A stretch of DNA of 9,671 nucleotides from CAZJCK01 sp964544635 (GTDB lineage: Bacteria; Zixibacteria; MSB-5A5; GN15; FEB-12), in the NCBI GenBank assembly GCA_964544635.1, contig CAZJCK010000101.1, forward strand, positions 1 to 9,671, given 5' to 3'. The notes under the pieces are model-generated. The model saw only the letters and a list, made by a program, of their open reading frames with translations. It ran no database searches and had not been told where the DNA came from. The position numbers were made by a program, and so were the translations under genes. The first letter of the stretch is position 1, and every line of letters starts with the position of its first letter. Shown here piece after piece: positions 7,118 to 9,671 of the stretch.

Positions 7118-7146
7118 AATATAGACTCTGGCAGTCCGGGTGTCAA
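7118..7146 (-). promoter_or_regulatory. promoter of the minus-strand small RNA
   Basis: On the minus strand a perfect TTGACA -35 box (7146-7141) and a TATATT -10 box (7123-7118) are separated by exactly 17 nt. This is the best match to the sigma-70 consensus in the window. It points away from the lipoprotein gene at 7436 and towards the rhodanese gene. The only structure between it and that gene is the stem followed by T8. Confidence 0.6.
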
Positions 7147-7212
7147 TCCCGTATCGGCGGTCGATGGAGAGATGTGATCTGTCCTGGCCCGGCGTTATCA
7201 AGTTGCCAGTCA

Positions 7213-7226
7213 ATGATTTAAATCAA
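7213..7226. promoter_or_regulatory. FNR/CRP-family-like palindrome
   Basis: ATGAT-TTAA-ATCAA matches the FNR consensus TTGAT-N4-ATCAA at 9 of 10 defined positions and contains a perfect 12-bp palindrome, TGATTTAAATCA (7214-7225). A possible promoter, TTGACG (7245-7250)-N17-AATAAA (7268-7273), lies downstream on the + strand and would place the site centre near -60, a classical activator position. A TATATT at 7229-7234 has no suitable -35 box. On the minus side, the small-RNA promoter starts about 70 bp away. The regulator and its signal are not known. Confidence 0.4.
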
Positions 7227-7363
7227 GTTATATTCGGGGCGTTTTTGACGTCGGCAGAGCTGACCTGAATAAACATGGTTTTCAAGCACCTCGTTTTTTG
7301 CTCTGGTTAAACAGGTCCGCCGGCTTATTCGTTACTCTTACGGCAATTGCGTTTATTTTGGTG

Positions 7364-7398
7364 TTGTGCACCTGACGGCGACCGCCTATATTGGTCGC
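7364..7398 (+). promoter_or_regulatory. promoter of the lipoprotein at 7436, with flanking inverted repeat
   Basis: TTGTGC (7364-7369) and TATATT (7387-7392) are 17 nt apart, nearly the same as the hutU promoter. The -10 box is enclosed by a 6-bp inverted repeat, GCGACC (7378-7383) and GGTCGC (7393-7398), which could be an operator. The start near 7399 leaves a short leader with AAGGAG (7421-7426) before the ATG. The rest of the 7147-7435 gap shows only the FNR-like site, a GCAATTGC palindrome (7343-7350) and no ORF I can support. Confidence 0.5.
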
Positions 7399-7435
7399 TC
7401 GTGTCAAGCTATGATAGGTTAAGGAGTTTGGGTAA

Positions 7436-7912
7436 ATGAGGAAGAAGGTTGGGATACTGGCCGTTCTCGGACTTGCTGTTGTTCTCTGGAGCTGCTCCGA
7501 CGACATCGTACTGGAAGACCCAGAAGGCATTGAAGGCAGCTACCAGGGTACGTACACGCGTATTGACGACAATGACACCGTCGGCACCCAGAATGTGCTG
7601 ATGAGTTTTCTTGACGATGGTGACTGGGTGATGGGGGTGGACACGATCAATCCGACCGATTTCTGTCTGTGCCGCTCCTTCGGGCGTTATAGCGTCTCCG
7701 ACCGTCTGCGCCTCCAGCTCAATGCCCAGGCCTCGGTCGTTCCGGAACCGAATACCGATTCGGTGAGCTGTACATCGTGCGGAACTGATGATCGTCCCGA
7801 TGGGACCTTCCAGCTCATCCGCCAGCAAAGCCTGCTGGTGCTGTCGCAGGTGACAACTCTGGGAGATGGGACCGTGGTAGAGAAACGGTTCGAGCTGACC
7901 GAGATTCAATAA
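7436..7912 (+). CDS. hypothetical lipoprotein with CxC and CxxC motifs
   Basis: I do not recognise this 158-residue protein. It has a clear lipoprotein signal: basic MRKK, a hydrophobic stretch 5-18 and the lipobox VLWSC with the modified cysteine at 20. The acidic segment after it (SDDIVLEDPEGIE) would be a flexible linker. The mature part looks like an all-beta small barrel: GSYQGTYTRID (34-44), strands around QNVLMSFL and WVMGVD, FGRYSVSDRLRLQL (82-95) and a final pair ending in the C-terminus. This resembles lipocalin-like ligand-binding lipoproteins of FCB bacteria. Four cysteines stand out: CLC (77-79) and CTSC (112-115). They could form two disulfides or hold a metal. The start is firm, with AAGGAG 9 nt upstream. 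It is a single-gene unit: own promoter, strong terminator after it. Confidence 0.82.
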   Translation: MRKKVGILAVLGLAVVLWSCSDDIVLEDPEGIEGSYQGTYTRIDDNDTVGTQNVLMSFLDDGDWVMGVDTINPTDFCLCRSFGRYSVSDRLRLQLNAQASVVPEPNTDSVSCTSCGTDDRPDGTFQLIRQQSLLVLSQVTTLGDGTVVEKRFELTEIQ

Positions 7913-7934
7913 TCTGGTCATAACAGAGAAATTG

Positions 7935-7966
7935 AAGCCCGATCGAAGCCGATCGGGCTTTTTTTT
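7935..7966 (+). terminator. intrinsic terminator after the lipoprotein gene
   Basis: AAGCCCGATC (7935-7944) and GATCGGGCTT (7951-7960) form a perfect 10-bp stem with a 6-nt loop, ending in eight T residues (7959-7966). It lies 23 nt after the stop codon. This is a textbook Rho-independent terminator for the + strand and separates the lipoprotein from comM. Confidence 0.95.
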
Positions 7967-8130
7967 GTCACTTTTTATCACATTTGGTAAATCCCACTGA
8001 CACGTTTTGACAGTCAGTCTCTGTATGTTGTCTTGGGACAGTCGAGGGTCGCACACCGGGGGACGACAAAGTGCACGCGATCAACTGTCGCCAGTGCAAA
8101 AAGAAAACTGACTGACTGGGGTGTTGTGGT
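7967..8130 (+). promoter_or_regulatory. comM upstream region with TTGACA and ACTGAC repeats
   Basis: A perfect TTGACA (8007-8012) is present, but no good -10 box stands 16-18 nt from it; TATGTT (8024-8029) is only 11 nt away. The TTGACA lies at the loop side of an inverted repeat, ACTGAC (7996-8001) and GTCAGT (8013-8018). The same ACTGAC recurs in ACTGACTGACTG (8107-8118), just before the GGGGTG ribosome site (8118-8123). The promoter is therefore placed only roughly. Confidence 0.3.
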
Positions 8131-9669
8131 ATGCTTGCCAAGGTGGTGTCATCGGCGACACTGGGCGTGGAAGCGTACACCGTCGAGGTGGAAACCGATA
8201 TCCAGCAGCAGCTGCCGTCGTTTGTGACGGTGGGGTTGCCGGATGGCGCTGTGCGTGAATCAAAAGAACGCGTCACGGCTGCCATCAAAAACTCCGACTT
8301 CCTCTTTCCGTCGAAGCGGGTCACAGTCAACCTGGCCCCGGCTGACATCAAGAAAGAGGGTTCGGCCTTCGATCTGCCGATTGCTGTCGGCATCCTGGCG
8401 GCGACCGGTCAGATCATGCGCGAGCGTTGTGACGACTTCGTCATGCTCGGGGAACTGTCGCTTGACGGAGCCTTGCGCCCGGTACCGGGCGTTCTACCAA
8501 TGGCGCTCGCATGTGCCCGGCACAACGGGTTCAAGGGGATGATAGTCCCGATGGCGAACGCCAAAGAAGCGGCCATCGCCGGGACACTGCCGGTTTATCC
8601 GGTCAATTCGCTGCAGGAAGCAGTCCACTTCCTGGAGGATGAGTCGACCATTGTCGCCTTTGCGGTCGATCGCTCGGCGGTCTTCAAGGAGGCGTTGACC
8701 TATCCGATCGACTTTGCCGATGTCCGCGGCCAGGAATCAGCCAAGCGGGCGCTCGAAATTGCTGCCGCCGGTGGCCACAATATTGCCATGACCGGTCCGC
8801 CCGGATCGGGCAAGACCATGCTGGCGCGCCGGGTCCCGACTATCCTGCCCAATATGACCCTGGAAGAGGCGCTGGAAACGACCAAGATCCACTCGGTTGC
8901 CGGACGCCTGCCGAGCGATCAGGCGCTCATCGCCACCCGGCCGTATCGCGCCCCCCACCACACCATTTCCTATGCCGGCCTGGTCGGCGGCGGCACGGTA
9001 CCGAAACCGGGCGAGGTTTCGCTGGCCCACCACGGCGTGTTGTTTCTGGACGAACTGCCGGAGTTCAGCAAGAACATCCTCGAAATGCTGCGTCAGCCGA
9101 TGGAGGATCACCAGGTCACCATCTCGCGCGCCATTACCACCCTCACCTACCCGGCGTCGTTCATGCTGGTGGCGGCGATGAACCCCTGCCCGTGCGGCTA
9201 CTACGGCGATCCGTCGCACGAATGCAACTGTACCTCGACCGAAATTCAGCGCTACATGTCGCGGGTATCGGGCCCGCTCATGGACCGCATCGATATCCAC
9301 ATCCCCGTACCGTCGGTGAAGTTCAAAGAGCTGTCGGCTGCCACGACCGGGGTCAAGAGCGCCGCCATCCGCGACCGGGTCAATGCCGCCCGCGACCGTC
9401 AGCTGGCCCGCTTTACCAACGAGAAGAATATCTTCTGCAACGCCCACATGGAGTCGCGTGATATTCGGAGTTACTGTAAGATCGACGACAAGTCGCAGTC
9501 GCTGCTGGCCCTGGCCATCAACAAGCAGGGGTTATCGGCGCGGGCGTACGATCGGATTTTGAAGGTGGCGCGGACGATTGCTGATCTGGAGGGGAACGAC
9601 GACATCCAGTCGGGCCACGTCGCCGAGGCGGTGCATTACCGCTCGCTCGACCGCAAGCTGTGGATGTAG
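8131..9669 (+). CDS. comM: YifB/ComM-family AAA+ ATPase (Mg-chelatase-like)
   Basis: This is a complete 512-residue protein of normal length for the family. The N-terminal ChlI-like (Lon-fold) domain covers about 1-170, with LPSFVTVGLPDGAVRESKER (28-47) and the KEGSAFDLPIA motif (75-85). The AAA+ core follows: Walker A GPPGSGKT (222-229), Walker B VLFLDE (303-308), and the family's cysteine cluster NPCPCGYYGD with HECNC (351-367), then GPLMDRIDIHIPVP (381-394). The C-terminal Mg-chelatase-type helical domain ends in RSLDRKLWM. ComM homologues form hexameric helicases that drive branch migration during integration of DNA taken up by natural transformation, but the gene is widespread in bacteria not known to be competent. 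The ATG has GGGGTG 7 nt upstream. It follows a terminator, so it is a separate transcription unit. The next gene begins outside the window. Confidence 0.95.
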   Translation: MLAKVVSSATLGVEAYTVEVETDIQQQLPSFVTVGLPDGAVRESKERVTAAIKNSDFLFPSKRVTVNLAPADIKKEGSAFDLPIAVGILAATGQIMRERCDDFVMLGELSLDGALRPVPGVLPMALACARHNGFKGMIVPMANAKEAAIAGTLPVYPVNSLQEAVHFLEDESTIVAFAVDRSAVFKEALTYPIDFADVRGQESAKRALEIAAAGGHNIAMTGPPGSGKTMLARRVPTILPNMTLEEALETTKIHSVAGRLPSDQALIATRPYRAPHHTISYAGLVGGGTVPKPGEVSLAHHGVLFLDELPEFSKNILEMLRQPMEDHQVTISRAITTLTYPASFMLVAAMNPCPCGYYGDPSHECNCTSTEIQRYMSRVSGPLMDRIDIHIPVPSVKFKELSAATTGVKSAAIRDRVNAARDRQLARFTNEKNIFCNAHMESRDIRSYCKIDDKSQSLLALAINKQGLSARAYDRILKVARTIADLEGNDDIQSGHVAEAVHYRSLDRKLWM

Positions 9670-9671
9670 GG

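Noticed and set aside
7409..8056. Minus-strand frame of 215 codons over the lipoprotein gene.
   Set aside because: It runs through the intrinsic terminator and opposes a gene with a clear lipobox, ribosome site and promoter.
8113..8115. TGA recoding that would extend comM upstream in frame.
   Set aside because: ComM proteins normally begin with MLAK-like residues right at the ATG, and no selenocysteine-type element is visible.
8737..9447. Minus-strand frame of 236 codons inside comM.
   Set aside because: Antisense shadow of the conserved AAA+ core; its composition is that of a reverse-read gene.

Overview
The window reads as chromosomal DNA from a GC-rich, Gram-negative bacterium with an outer membrane. 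The best lineage guess is the FCB superphylum, possibly candidate phylum Zixibacteria or a relative. The reasons are a PorV/PorQ-family outer-membrane protein, an LptE-like lipoprotein, several lipobox signal peptides, and the general look of the proteins. The lineage is an inference, because there is no rRNA or other marker here. All nine protein genes lie on the + strand. No mobile element, CRISPR array, tRNA or rRNA was seen.

Layout. 1-172: regulatory region with a good promoter and a CRP-like dyad. 173-4571: histidine-degradation genes hutU (urocanate hydratase) and hutI (imidazolonepropionase), separated by a GT-C family membrane glycosyltransferase that sits 4 nt after hutU. The two Hut enzymes catalyse consecutive steps (urocanate to imidazolonepropionate to formiminoglutamate). 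hutH and the last step (hutG or hutF) are not in the window. hutI has no Shine-Dalgarno sequence but has a promoter placed so that transcription would start at its ATG, so it may also be made as a leaderless mRNA. 4612-6606: cell-envelope genes, namely an LptE-like lipoprotein, a PorV/PorQ-like beta-barrel protein and a small NTF2-like lipoprotein. 6672-7034: a single-domain rhodanese.

7035-7435 is a 401-nt gap without protein genes and is the most interesting part. On the minus strand it holds what looks like a compact small-RNA gene: promoter TTGACA-N17-TATATT, a predicted start at the first base of a perfect 12-bp stem, and an end at the T8 tract after the other arm (about 72 nt). The same gap carries an FNR/CRP-family-like palindrome and a promoter for the next gene. 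7436-7912 is an unknown lipoprotein with a CxC...CxxC cysteine set, followed by a strong intrinsic terminator. 8131-9669 is a complete comM/yifB-type AAA+ ATPase.

Four promoters inferred independently (hutU, hutI, the lipoprotein at 7436 and the minus-strand RNA) share a TATATT -10 box and a 16-17 nt spacer. This makes each of them more believable and suggests ordinary housekeeping-sigma promoters in this organism.
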